Of a stretch of 64,000 bases of DNA, positions 10,001-20,940 are shown one piece after another; within the stretch, counting starts at the first letter, position 1, and the number at the start of each line of letters is the position of its first letter. Below the pieces are notes generated by a model. The model searched no databases. It was not told the DNA's origin and was given only the letters and a program-made list of their open reading frames with translations. Made by a program: the position numbers and the translations under genes. The stretch is from Brachionus plicatilis (Eukaryota > Rotifera > Eurotatoria > Ploima > Brachionidae): contig QEOQ01000515.1 of assembly GCA_010279815.1 (NCBI GenBank), positions 86,758-150,757 of the forward strand, read 5' to 3'.

Positions 10001-11645
10001 ATTTTTAGTTTTTACTCAATTGTTTTTAAATGAAGCAAAAATAAACTAATTTTAACATTTTACAGAACTAATTTATGTTATCTATAAATGAGAATTTAGA
10101 TTTTTTTTATCGAAATGAAATGGAAAAAATAACGTTGTATATAGGTACAAAATATAAATTGCTTTAGATATTTAAATCACGAAATGATTTATTCTCTTGA
10201 TTACCTTCTATGAGAATTGTGCATCGAAACCATTTATAATGAAACCATTGCTAATGAATAAAATTTTTTCTCAAAAATCCATGAAAAGTAAAATATTGGG
10301 TGATGATCTTAAATTTTAAAAAACCATTTAACAAAATTAAACTAAAGGAAAAAAGGAAAATTTAAGTTTCAGATTAAATTTTAAGATCAAAGCGATCTTT
10401 TAAAATTTTAAACTTAATAATCTGATGATTTTGAAAATTTTTAAGAAATAATATTAAACATTACTAGACTTTTTATGTTTAATAATGGTTCATTATCAAA
10501 TTAACATCAAAATGATTGATCTCAAATTTATTTAACAAAATCAATCAATAATTTTTATAATTCAGGAAAAGTTTATTCAAAAATTCAAACTCATAACTTT
10601 TTTATTATATTCATTCATTATAAACTAAAATAATTCTATTTTTCAATTTAAACAAATAATAAATTCTAAAAATTAAATTATTTTATAAAAAGACAATTTA
10701 ATTACGAAAATAGTGAAAAAACATAAGAGTTTTTGGGAAAAGAAAAAGGAAAAAAAGTAATTTAGATACATTTTTAAGGCTGATTTTACTTTTTCCTCAA
10801 TAAACCACTCTCTAACCTTTCTTGTTTATATTTTTGTAGATAATTTAAAACTAATTTTTATAAAATACCACAGTTTTTTCAAGTTTTTAAGTTAAATCCC
10901 ACGAATATTAAATAACAAATGTGCACATTTTTTAAAAAACACAAATACTATTTGAAACAAACATAAATCAACACTTAATTAAATGAAAATCTACTTTTTA
11001 TATATATTTGCTCCTTGTGAGACTAAGAAGATCATTTTTTTTAATTAAATATCTCATTTATTTTCCAATTTTTGACGCTTTCTACGTGTTTCGAAAGTAT
11101 CCAATATGAAAATTAATTATTCATTAAAAGCAATTAAAATTTTCTAATGAAATTTTTTTTTAAAATAATTTTAACAACATAAATTCAAGTTTATTAAACC
11201 TATTTAAAAAAGAACAAAACCAAACTTAGAATCTTTGGTTGTTTACTAAAATGCAAATCTTTAGAAGAATTCAAATTAATTATTAAGATTAATAATTAAT
11301 CATAAAGAATTCAAGAAAATATCTCGAGTTGGATAAAATCAATTGGCAATTCCATTTGGCGACATATTTATAAATGCGATCTTCCAGTTTATTTCTAAAG
11401 GAAATGGAATCGGATGAAGATTCAGAAGTTCAGAAAATTTACTCAAATAATCATAAAGGATTAATGAAACTGGATAAATGGATAAAATTTTCCATTTTAT
11501 TAAATATTACTAAATAAAAACCAAATAATTTCTTGAAATTAAAAAAAATAATTTGAAAAGGTGATAATTTTTTAATGATAAATAAAAAAAAATAATTGAA
11601 ACTCAAAATTTACATTTTCTGTCCTCATTTTACTTTTTTTATCAG
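10001..11645. other. AT-rich stretch without recognisable gene
   Basis: Only low-complexity A/T-rich sequence is visible, with short A and T runs. A 38-codon plus-strand frame near 11405 (starting MESDEDSEVQKIY) has no supported splice donor and no recognisable homology, so I do not call it. Confidence 0.6.
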
Positions 11646-11754
11646 ATTTCTTCATCTGTCTTCATTTGTGCCTTACTCATAATTGTTAATTTCATTTTCT
11701 CTACGCTCCTTGTTTCCGATGGTGTCATTGTAAATCAAGACATGATAAATAATG
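11646..11754 (+). CDS. Orphan exon candidate with a hydrophobic segment
   Basis: A T-rich tract ending TTTTTTTATCAG precedes, and a GTAAGA donor follows. The 109-nt interval reads ISSSVFICALLIIVNFIFST then LLVSDGVIVNQDMINN, a membrane segment or signal peptide followed by polar residues. Entry phase is 0 and exit phase 1. No partner exon was found on either side, so this may be coincidence or the isolated remnant of a gene. Confidence 0.25.
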
Positions 11755-12365
11755 GTAAGAAAAAACGGTGAATAATTTAATTAAATACCTATTTTTTAAT
11801 AAAAATGCCACTATTTTAATTAACTTCACTTCTAAATTAATTAAAATTACATCTTAATTGAAACTTAATAAAATAAAAAAGAGTAAAAATTAAATAATGA
11901 TGATATAAACAAATAAATAAATAGGTATAAACATTCAATTAAAAACTTAAGATAACTATAGCAGTTTAGAAAAAAACTGCAAATGCCACTGCAAGCATAC
12001 TCAAAATGGTGCTCAAAATGTAAAAAATAAATTGTGAATAACTTGGAGGATGCCAATGACTAAAATAAAAAATTTCTTTGCTAATACAAAAATAATATTT
12101 TTTTTTAATTTTATTAAGTTAGAATTTTTTTAAATAGATATTTTTTTCAAATAGAATGGATCTATTTTTATTAAAACTCAACTTTAATAAATTGGATTTG
12201 TCTTTATTAGAATTAGCGAAAAGTTTTCAAACATTAATTTAGAGGAAAATCATGGGCAAAAAAATACACGACAAAAAAATTTTAAAAAATTGAAAAATAA
12301 AGTTGTGAACAATATAAATCAGCAAATTAGCTAATTTATTGATTACTTTGTCTAGAAAAAAAAAA

Positions 12366-12411
12366 AATAATAATAAGAATAATATTAATAATAGTAATAA
12401 TAATAATAATT
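12366..12411. repeat. AAT-rich microsatellite, imperfect
   Basis: Imperfect AAT/ATA triplet run (AATAATAATAAG and variants). It lies just downstream of the decayed LINE on the minus strand and could derive from its 3' tail. Confidence 0.6.
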
Positions 12412-12517
12412 TTAATTTAAGCTATAGAAAAAGAATGATTATTCATCATCCTCTAACGAAGCACAAGTTTTAGTTGCTCTATTGTAGCCATTAATAACAT
12501 TTTTACAATTTTTAAAT

Positions 12518-13075
12518 TAAATATCAAGTTTATTTTTAAAACTGTTAGTTTTCGTTTGTTCGACAACCTCTCTTGGTAGCTCGTTCCATAACTTTGACAC
12601 TCGATTTGTAAAGAAATTGAATCTACAGTTGTTATTTCGCACCAATTATTTTACAAATCCATAATTTTGACTTCTTGTATTATAATGCCCTGGAATCCGA
12701 TTCAAAGGATAGTTCCCAATCAATTATGTCAAAATTTTTTACAATTTTAGACTGCTCAATCAAATCGCCTCTTATTCTTCTTTGTTCCAAACAGGTTAAA
12801 TTCAGCTTCTCCAAACGATCCTCATAACTAAGGATTCACTTATGATTTTTGTTGCTCTTCTTTGAACACCTTCAATAACCGCGATGTTTTTCTTAAGAAA
12901 TGGATTCCAGACTTGAACTGCGTACTCTAAATGTGTTCTTACTAACGACATGTTTAGCTTTTTGATTGTGTTCTTTTCTCTCGTTTTAAACGAACGCTTT
13001 ATTAACCCGAGAGCCTTGTTTGCTTTTTTTGTAGCTGTTGCTATATGTGCTCAGTTTTTCAACTCGCTGCTAAAA
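12518..13075 (-). pseudogene. Decayed non-LTR retrotransposon, C-terminal end of reverse transcriptase ORF
   Basis: The minus strand reads TKKANKALGLIKRSFKTREK, then SLVRTHLEYAVQVWNPFLKK, then IAVIEGVQRRATKII, the canonical region after the polymerase domain of Jockey/CR1/L2-type LINEs. Beyond frameshifts it continues with YEDRLEKLNLTCLEQRRIRG and, in another frame, NFFTNRVSKLWNELPREVVE, the usual final block, ending at a stop near 12518. Several frameshifts and stops show it is dead. The conserved catalytic YADD part is absent. Confidence 0.85.
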
Positions 13076-13527
13076 TCTTTACTATTATTAAAAGTTTTAT
13101 CTCTTATGATGTTATATAAAATATTTTATATCATTATTAAACATATGCTTAATGCTATGTAATATCTTTTATCTAGTATGATATATTTTGTTTTGTTTTT
13201 AAGAAACTAGAGGTCGAATGTAAAAATAATAAATTTTTTTTTTCTTCATTTTTTATGGTTGTTAAAATATTATCATTTTATTTTAATGGTCCATATGAAA
13301 ACAAATTTTTAAAATAAGCTTTTTGTTTATTAAATAATCATTAAATTTGTATTATTATTGAGTAAAATTTTCAAGAAATAAAATAAAATAACAGTACATC
13401 TTTAAATAACTATACAAAAATCACCAATCGTTAAAAATTCTAAATAGATTTAAAAAAGAAAATAAAAAAGAAAATGAAAAAAGAAAAAAAAATATCAATA
13501 AAAATCCATTTAAATGCTTAGATTCTC

Positions 13528-16500
13528 CTAGTTGTTAACAGTTTGTTGCAGTAACTTTTTAGCTTTTAAATTTTGTCTTTGAGACACTAGTTTCGAATGT
13601 AAGTGCTGATTGTTCAAGGAACTTGAGGTGCACGACGAACATTGCGAACTAGTCGAAGAAATAGACGAGTTTGGCAGCTTGTTAAGTGCTTTTAAGTAGC
13701 AAAATTTGTCAGCCTCTAGCTTTGTTTCATGAGATCTCAAATAGACTAGATCATTGTCCAATTCATCATAGTTGTTTATGTAGTCGTCTTCATGAGCCAG
13801 CAGGCCGTTGTCCATGTAGTACTGTGTGTCTGTGTTAAAGTCAGTGTCCAGAGCTGAATAGTTGTGAAACTCGGGAGTCAAATACTGATTTTCGTCGTAG
13901 TTAGCTGTTCGTGTGGCGCTTGTTTTGAACGTGCTCAGTTCTTGTGCATTGGGTGGAGGTGGAGGTGGCGATTTTGGTATCGACGACGTGTTTATTAGAA
14001 TCACTGGCGATATGTAGCTGCTTTGTGTCGGGTTGTTCGAGTTGAGTGTGCTGGACGACAAAAGCGATGATGTGCGCTTCATGTAGGGCAGTGATGAAAG
14101 CATGCGTATGTTGTGTTTGGGAAGAGCGACTAGTGTGTTGTTCAAAGCAATTATGTGTTGATGCTGATGTTGATGTCGATGGTGCTGCTGATACTGTTGT
14201 TGTTGTTGTTGTTGTTGTTGTTGACTGATTGGATTTAGAGGCTGGTTTTCATCTAGATTTGGCAAGAGTCTATTCTTGGCCGACGACGAATACTGGGGGC
14301 TAAGCAAATAATTTGTGGTTGCTTGTTTTTTAGAGCTTTGATCCGAGCGAAATGTGGTCGATGAGAATGGCGATGACGACGACGATGAGCATGGATATGA
14401 ACACGAGCACAGCGAATACAAACAGTAGTCTAGAAAACGTTTTTTGGGCATTTTGGTACGCGTCGACTGTTTGTTAGACGGGCCGCAATTAGACGAGTTG
14501 GACGCGTGACTCGAAAATGGTCTATCGTGGCTGAATAGGCCGATCAATAGACGACTTTTTTGTTTGCGCACTAGCTTGAATATTTCTTCGCGCACACTCT
14601 TAGATATGAGACAATTGAATATGAAGATTATTGTGCCTTGAGATGTGTTGATTATGGTGAACAAATAGGAGAATATGAGGGTGGCTTGATTGTCTATTAT
14701 GAAATAGCCTAGGATCCATGGCAATCCGAGAAGTGTCGATATCAAACACCAGAAGCTCAGCAGAGATCTTTTTTTTTTTTTTTAATAAAAATTAAAAATT
14801 TTTTCTTGATTTATTTTTTCTATTAAATTAAGGTTCAGTCAATTTAACATAAAATAAATGTATATTTTTGTGAAAAATCAATTTAAAATTATCAACAGCA
14901 CTTACAAATCTATAATGCCAATTTAAAACAACAAAATAACTTAGCTTTTCAAGCCAATTTGAAGTTTATGATCAAATCAAGTCTAAAATTTAAAGTAAAT
15001 TGTCATTCCTTAATAAAATAAATGCAGAGAGTAGTGTTGGGCAGCGGCCAAGCCTGGCCGGTCCGAACGCGGCCAAAATAAGGCGGCCAATTTGGCGGTC
15101 AAAAATTTGGACCGCGAATTTGGCCGGCCAAATTAAAGGCGAACGACCAAATGTACGGTCAAATTTAAAATTCAAAAATTTAGCTTTTTCAAGAAAATTA
15201 TTTTTTTCTAAAAAAATTTGGCATTTTCTACTAAAATAAAATTTTTGCCAATTTTTTTACTCTTAAGGAAATTTTTTTCGCTGTTATGGTTTGATCGCAA
15301 ATTTCGTCATCCGTCTTTGATTTGGTCGGCCTACTTCGCGATCCAAATTTTTTGGTTCCCAACACTAGCAGAGATTCATCTTTGTATCAAAATCAAAATT
15401 CACATTGCAGAGTGCACACTATCGAAATGATGCAACTTTGAGAGGATAGTTTTTTGAAATTTTTTGCAGATTTTAACTTTAGATTTAACAAATTAAATCA
15501 AATTAGAAGCTTAGGTCACAACAATAAAGCTCATCAACTAAATTTTCTAAATCTTTTAACAGATTGAAAAAAAATTAATTATTACTAAAGTAATGGTCAT
15601 TTTAAATTTCTGGGTTCTTTTCAGAAAATGAACTTTTAGAAGGGCCTAGCTCACTCAATTTATGTCCAAATTGATAGAAAATGGTACTTAATTAAAGCCA
15701 CTGAGTCTACATTCTTGTATTTAAACAAAAGAATGTACCTCTGCACTGATTATATTAAATAATACCAACATTATTATTATTATTATTATTATTATTAAAT
15801 AGTTCAAGCTAGATTCAAATCATTTAAACCATTCTTTCACGACAGCAATGATGAATTGACCACGCACTACGCATCGAAAGCAAAGAAGAACCAGCTAGAA
15901 TATTTGCACTAAACGAGCCAGAAGCACGTCATGGTTAGGCAAGCAGAGGTAGGATTGGTCGACCGGTTAGAAATCTAACCAGTTTTTAAAAACCAGCTAG
16001 AATGTAAAACCGGTTAAAATCTATAACATAGTTAAAATATTTTTTTTAATAATAATTTTACTAATAAAAATAAGAAAAAATTTCTATTTTACTTAAAAAA
16101 GGTTTTAATCTTTAAAATTTTAAAAAATCAAATCGATTTAAAAAAAATCGTGTTAACCGGTTAAAATGTATTACCGATTTTGTTAACCAGTTATGTATTT
16201 TAGCCGGTTACTCTTAACCGATCGACCAATCCTAAGCAGAGGCGCCAAGAAGCTCTCATACAAATACTCTCATAGATGAGGAGCTAAGGGCCCTTGCGAT
16301 GGATAGAATCAAATGGAGAGATAATTGTTACCCTGAATATTCACTAATTCATCAGCTTGTCATCTGGTTCACAAAGATAAGTATGAATTATATTTGTGAC
16401 GTATACGAAATCAGAAGTTAGACGCTTCGAAATAATGACAAATACATTTAGCACTTAGCTCACATCTTGACTTAATTATAAGGCATATAGGTATTAATAA

Positions 16501-19500
16501 GAATTCCATTCTTAGAACTTCAGAACGTTCAATAATTTAAATAAAGCTTTTAAAGAATATACATTGTATTTATTATAAACCGGTTAGAGAACGAAAGAGG
16601 AAAAGACAAGCCACCGAAGCCTTGGTGGTTTCGACAATATTATTATATTATTATTAATAAAGCTGGATTTGATAATTTTGAGCGTCTAAAATTTATCATA
16701 ATCTTCAGGTTGCCGTTTTTTTAATTTAAATTGGTATGTTATGAATCATTTTAAATCTTTAATTTTGTTTGACAAAAATTAATAAAGAAAAATCTAAAGA
16801 AAAACGCTTTAAACACACCATCTTGTCGACTTTCATAAAATGTTCCCACTACACATGATTCATGATCAGATAGCTGATTTTAAGAAAAAATGACCAACTT
16901 GCTTTTGTTTTTTAGGGCTAGATTTCTTAGAGGGTCTTGAAATTAAATATTTTTGGAAAATATAAAAAATAAATTTAGAGGGTTTTTTTTTTGGACGCAG
17001 ATTTGAAAACTTGTGAATTGGTCGAACCTTGAAAAAAAAAAACAAAAAATACTTGTAAAATTGATCCTGTTTTTTGTTCGAATTTAGCCTTGATTGTTTA
17101 AGACCCATTGAGTTTTTCATCGAATAGAACACAATTGCTATGATGCAAAAATTCGCCAACAAAATCAAACTAATGGGCACAATGAATGTTAAATTGAAAT
17201 TTTTGTAATTGGAAATCCAACAGCTAGAACAACAAACAGACAAAAAAGAAAATAGTTAAAGCGAAAAATTCAAATTTAAATTGGAATGCATGAACTTACT
17301 GTTGTTGAGTGCCATAGCCATTCATGTCCAACCAGTATACATCAACAGCTTTGCTGAATGAAACAATTAGAAAGGGTGTTCCGTAAGCAATCAGACAAAA
17401 TTTTCTAATGGGAGATTTTTCGAGTAGAAATATGCGAACCAGCATCAAATACAATTGAACTCCTTCGAGCAGCATCCAAAAAAACGAGCACAAAAACATG
17501 TAGTGAGACAATAGAGCTATGCTCGAGCACAATTTGCCAAGAGCCAATTGTTGAGTTAAAATTCCAGTGAGAAAAAGCAGAAGAGACGATAGCAAACAAA
17601 TGCATAGGTGAGTTGTGATCACGGTCAAGTCTTTGGTGGACGAATTGTCTCGATTGCGTCTTATTATTTTGATGTATCGAAATGCCACAAGAGTGAAAAT
17701 TATGCAAACGCATGAGATTATTGATAGAACAATGGTGAGTATGCTTAGTATTAGTTTGTGATGGCTGGCTTGATCTTTTTGTGTGTCGTAAATGTCCATC
17801 AAAATGGTGAAATGAGTCAAATGATTGCATCTACATATTGAGTGTGTTTCATTGCTTGACTCCAGCTCACAACCATCTGTGGCCCACTCTCCTTCAAATT
17901 CACTTGAAAATAGAACAATTAGCTTGGCTTATGTTGTTGTTAAGAACAAAAATAAAAATAAAGAAATTAAAAAATAAAAATTTTTTTAATTTTAAAAATT
18001 TTTGATGCCTTGGTCAAAAATGAATACTTAACGTCGTTAATCGGATCAGACAAAAAATCAAGTTCATATGTTCAAGTCACGTGATTTTTGATTTTTAAAT
18101 TCTTGGCTAAATAAAGCAGAGAAAAGATTTCTTTTTTTTGTTTTGTTTTGTTTCAAATAAATCAAATAAATATAAATATTTAGAGAAATTAAAAAAAATA
18201 CCAAAGTTCAAAGTCACAAGTTTTAAAAAAGCAAAAAATAAGCAAAACTTTTAACTTATTAATTACAAAAAAATATTTTACTTTGCATCATATTTCCAAT
18301 AGGAACACAAAGGTCTGTGAAGAAAGCCTTTGTTGTGCCAAGTTTGTTTGCTGCTCAAATGCTTGAACAAAAGACGGACAGGCCGATATTTGAGCTGTTG
18401 TAAAATGTTGACGTCGTTTACTTTGAACGAAATGATGTTGGCATTGATAAATCTTTTTTTGTTCGCTTTTTCTTTAGAATTTAGATTATTGACGGCAAAC
18501 AAATGATTAACATTCTTGTAAATAGCAAACAAAAATTTTTGATGTTCACTGGGCTCGTCGACTCTCAGATAGACTCGATCATGTGTCTTTGTCTGCAAAT
18601 AGCTGTTTGTTGGAAACTCAAGCTCGCTACTCAAATGTTTGTTGGTCATCACTTGGGCTACTATGTTCTCGCTGGATACTCCAATGGCGTCTTCTTCAAA
18701 CAAAACCTTATCGACCAAATCGACTAGTTTAGTTATTGATTTTGACTTATCGGTTTGAGTTAAATTTTGCCAGTCATCACTCTTTACTAGCAAATTATCT
18801 ACGGTCTCTACAATTACCGTAGATAGCTTATCTGCGTCTCTTATCGAGTAGTACTCCCATATGTTCTTCATAAAATTAACAAAAGACATTATGGGCTCCG
18901 ACGCCAAATCTTCATGATCACTTAGACCTTTGCTCAGTTTTTTCATCACCTCAACCGGTCTTTTGTTTCTGATCAACTAAAAAAAAAAAAGAAAAAATTT
19001 AAAAAATAAAAAATTTTGAAAAAAAAGAAAAAAATTGAAAAAATAAAAAATTTCGAAAAAAAAGAAAAAATTGGAAAAAAATATTTCTTTTTGAATTTTG
19101 TTTACTTCTTGGTTTAGAGAATTAAGCCATTCGGATTTGAATAGTCTGAGTTGACAAGTGGAATTTACTTTGTACAAGTTGCCGTCCATTTCGCATTTGT
19201 ACAAATGAGAACCTTGCACTAATTTTGGATCTTTGTCGGAAAAATAATCACTCTGAAAACTGCAAGGAAAAGAAATCAGCTTTCCTAGATCTACTTTTAT
19301 CTCATATAAATTATTTTCATGCTCAAACTTTGACCAGCATTTGGGCATTTGCCGTCTGGTCTGTTCTTGTGCTTGTGCTCGAGCTCGTGTTTGTGTTTGT
19401 GTTGATCTAGTGATAGGACTTGTTGTTGTGCTAGTTATCGTTTTCATTGATGTTGTTGATGACGCTGTTGATGACACTGTTGATGATGTTGATGTTGTGG

Positions 19501-20940
19501 GTCTTGGTGTGCTTGTTGTGGTGAGCAGTACTTGGAGAAGAGATTTGCCTAATTTTTATTAAAAAATAAAGATAAAAATTAGTTTTTTTTGTTTATTAAA
19601 ATTTGGCTTGATAAAGCAGGGTTAATAAAAGAGCGTTTACTTTCAAAGCAGCTATGAATAACTTCAAGTACGTGCACCGAATTGGGACATGGTACACCGA
19701 ATGTTGTACTATTGGCATAGAGAACACACGATTCTTTTTCATCGCATCTAATTAAAGCGGTTATTATATGGGTTAAAATTATTTAGTTTTTTTTTGTTGT
19801 GTTTTGTTTAGAGCAGTTTTAAATGAGATGAGAACCGAACCGGTCGTTTAGGGCAGAAATGTAGAAAAATGTAGAAATAAAAAAATAATCATGCATGTAA
19901 GCATTAGTCTAGAGGGTTAACTAAAGCTTTTTCTTTTTTTATAAATAACCTTTGCTTAGATAAACGCATTTATAGTTGACCTCAAGGACTTTGTCGATGC
20001 CAGGACAAGGATCAATGCGGAACAGACTAGTTCCGATCCTATGTGTGCAGCTTGGTCTATTCTCGCATCTAAATAAGTCCGAGTTCTCTTCAATTTCGGC
20101 TCGCTTTGTTAATTTATTTTATTTAAACAAAACTTACAGTCTTTGAATGATTTGCATCGAGTCATTGGCCACACATCCTTTGGTAAATTTGAGATGATTT
20201 TTGTTGCATGGTGTGATGCTGTAGCGTCCGTAATAGGCCCGTTCGATCTTAATCACTTGGCCGGGCTTACAGTTCAACACTAGCTTGTCGTTTTCGCACA
20301 CCATACGGTTAAAGATTTCATCTTTGAACAAAAAAATAATTATTTTTTGATTGATTGTTGTTTTTTTTTTTTTGTTTAAATAATAATCAATTCTTGAAAT
20401 ATTATAATAAATGATTTTTGATTTTTGATTTTTGCTTTTGATGAATCAAGTTCGTCATTTCAAAGTAGCAATTAAATTTTCAAATAAAATCGAATTAAAA
20501 TTTTTCATTGATCATCGATAATCGATAGGTCGTGTGGGGAGTGTTGATTTTATCAATGTTTTACAGCTATCTTACAGTCTGACCTATAAATGAAACAAAA
20601 CAGGTCCGAAAAAAAATTCGGTTAATGCATTTGCTTGAGCAATCAAGATAATCAAAAGTGGTGGATTTGATGAATCAGTCAGAAAAAAAATCTAATTTTT
20701 AATCTATCCGATAAATATCGAACAAAAAGCAACACTCAATTTTATTTTAAAAGACTTCCTTAAAGCCATACATTTTTTTGTTAATTTTTTTTTTATTTGA
20801 GTTTAAAAAAAAAAACAGCTTTAGGAAAAAAAAAATTATTTACTGTTTTCAGGATCCGGGTCGGCATTTGAGCTCACCAGCAGCATAGACAAAAAAAGTG
20901 CCAACCACATGAAATGACATGCGAGTAGAAAACATTTCAT
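13528..20940 (-). CDS. ADGRL: Latrophilin-type adhesion GPCR (CIRL/ADGRL)
   Basis: Neuronal adhesion receptor; family ligands include teneurins and FLRTs. Exons: 20844-20940, 20138-20321, one of 19950-20068 or 19641-19747, 19106-19548, 18282-18976, 17300-17902, 17053-17223, 13528-14767. All splices are GT/AG and phases close, giving 1183 aa (first alternative) or 1179 aa (second). Signal peptide 1-24; rhamnose-binding lectin domain about 35-133, with the conserved AYYGR; Ser/Thr-rich mucin-like stalk about 140-195; hormone-receptor-like domain near CWSKF; GAIN domain about 280-550 ending in the GPS CRCNHLTHF, cleaved between Leu and Thr with a THFTILM tethered agonist. Seven membrane segments follow, with SHYMFLCSFFWMLLEGVQLY as TM3 and CWI in loop 2. 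The 340-residue cytoplasmic tail has poly-Gln, Gln/His and poly-Pro runs. No olfactomedin domain, as in invertebrates. TAG just before the ATG (GAATTAG) suggests an upstream non-coding exon. Confidence 0.95.
15032..15367. mobile_element. hAT-like MITE with GGCGGCC-rich ends, in a latrophilin intron
   Basis: Ends TAGTGTTGGG and CCCAACACTA are inverted repeats, flanked by an 8-bp direct repeat (GCAGAGAG at 15024-15031, GCAGAGAT at 15368-15375; 7 of 8 match). The subterminal sequence is built of CGGTC, GGCGGCC and GGCCAAAT blocks similar in style to the element at 2782-4278. It lies in the intron before the last latrophilin exon. Confidence 0.85.
15771..15796. repeat. ATT microsatellite
   Basis: About eight ATT triplets in a row, directly upstream of the LINE remnant at 15850-16335. 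Confidence 0.85.
15850..16335 (+). pseudogene. Decayed non-LTR retrotransposon, far C-terminal fragment, split by a hAT MITE
   Basis: Outside the inserted element (15950-16234) the plus strand reads ARIFALNEPEARHG before the insertion, and in shifted frames KKLSYK, LIDEELRALAMDRIKWRDN after it. The pattern of a short ALxxP..HG..RG...SY segment followed by L..LA.DR..WR is the usual end of reverse-transcriptase ORFs of LINEs. Frameshifts and a stop mark it as dead. The assignment is by pattern only. Confidence 0.5.
15950..16234. mobile_element. hAT-like MITE (TAGGATTGGTCGA ends) inside a LINE remnant
   Basis: Left end TAGGATTGGTCGACCGGTTA; right end read inward TAGGATTGGTCGATCGGTTA. The element is 285 bp with a perfect 8-bp direct repeat AGCAGAGG (15942-15949 and 16235-16242). 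The inner arms are AT-rich with ACCGGTTAAAAT blocks in both orientations. It has no coding capacity and is younger than the LINE fragment it splits. Confidence 0.9.
19641..19747 (-). CDS. ADGRL: Latrophilin lectin-domain exon B (mutually exclusive with A)
   Basis: Encodes an alternative second half of the same domain: CDEKESCVLYANSTTFG, then VPCP, then VLEVIHSC and FES. It starts with the same ATGCGA bases and has the same entry (2) and exit (1) phases as exon A, preceded by AATTAG and followed by GTAAAC. The four cysteines, the Phe and the PCP and LEV motifs are kept. It differs by a four-residue shorter length and a new N-glycosylation sequon (NST). Including both exons (226 nt) or neither shifts the frame, so exactly one can be used. 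Confidence 0.85.
19950..20068 (-). CDS. ADGRL: Latrophilin lectin-domain exon A (mutually exclusive with B)
   Basis: Encodes the second half of the rhamnose-binding lectin domain: CENRPSCTHRIGTSLF, then the PCP motif and LEVNYKC, then VYLSKG. It enters with 1 nt (phase 2) and exits with 1 nt (phase 1), joining the upstream exon at CT|A (Leu) and the stalk exon at G|GC (Gly). Cysteine spacing C-x5-C-x13-C matches the family. No N-glycosylation sequon is present. Length is 119 nt. Confidence 0.9.

Noticed and set aside
12950..13162. Plus-strand 70-codon frame
   Set aside because: It is the complement of the LINE fragment at 12518-13075, which explains the composition.
16866..17050. Downstream extension of the latrophilin TM5 exon frame (17052-16866)
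   Set aside because: The GTATTT donor at 17052 and the phase match to the TM6 exon at 14767 show this is intron; the peptide there is Lys/Phe low complexity.
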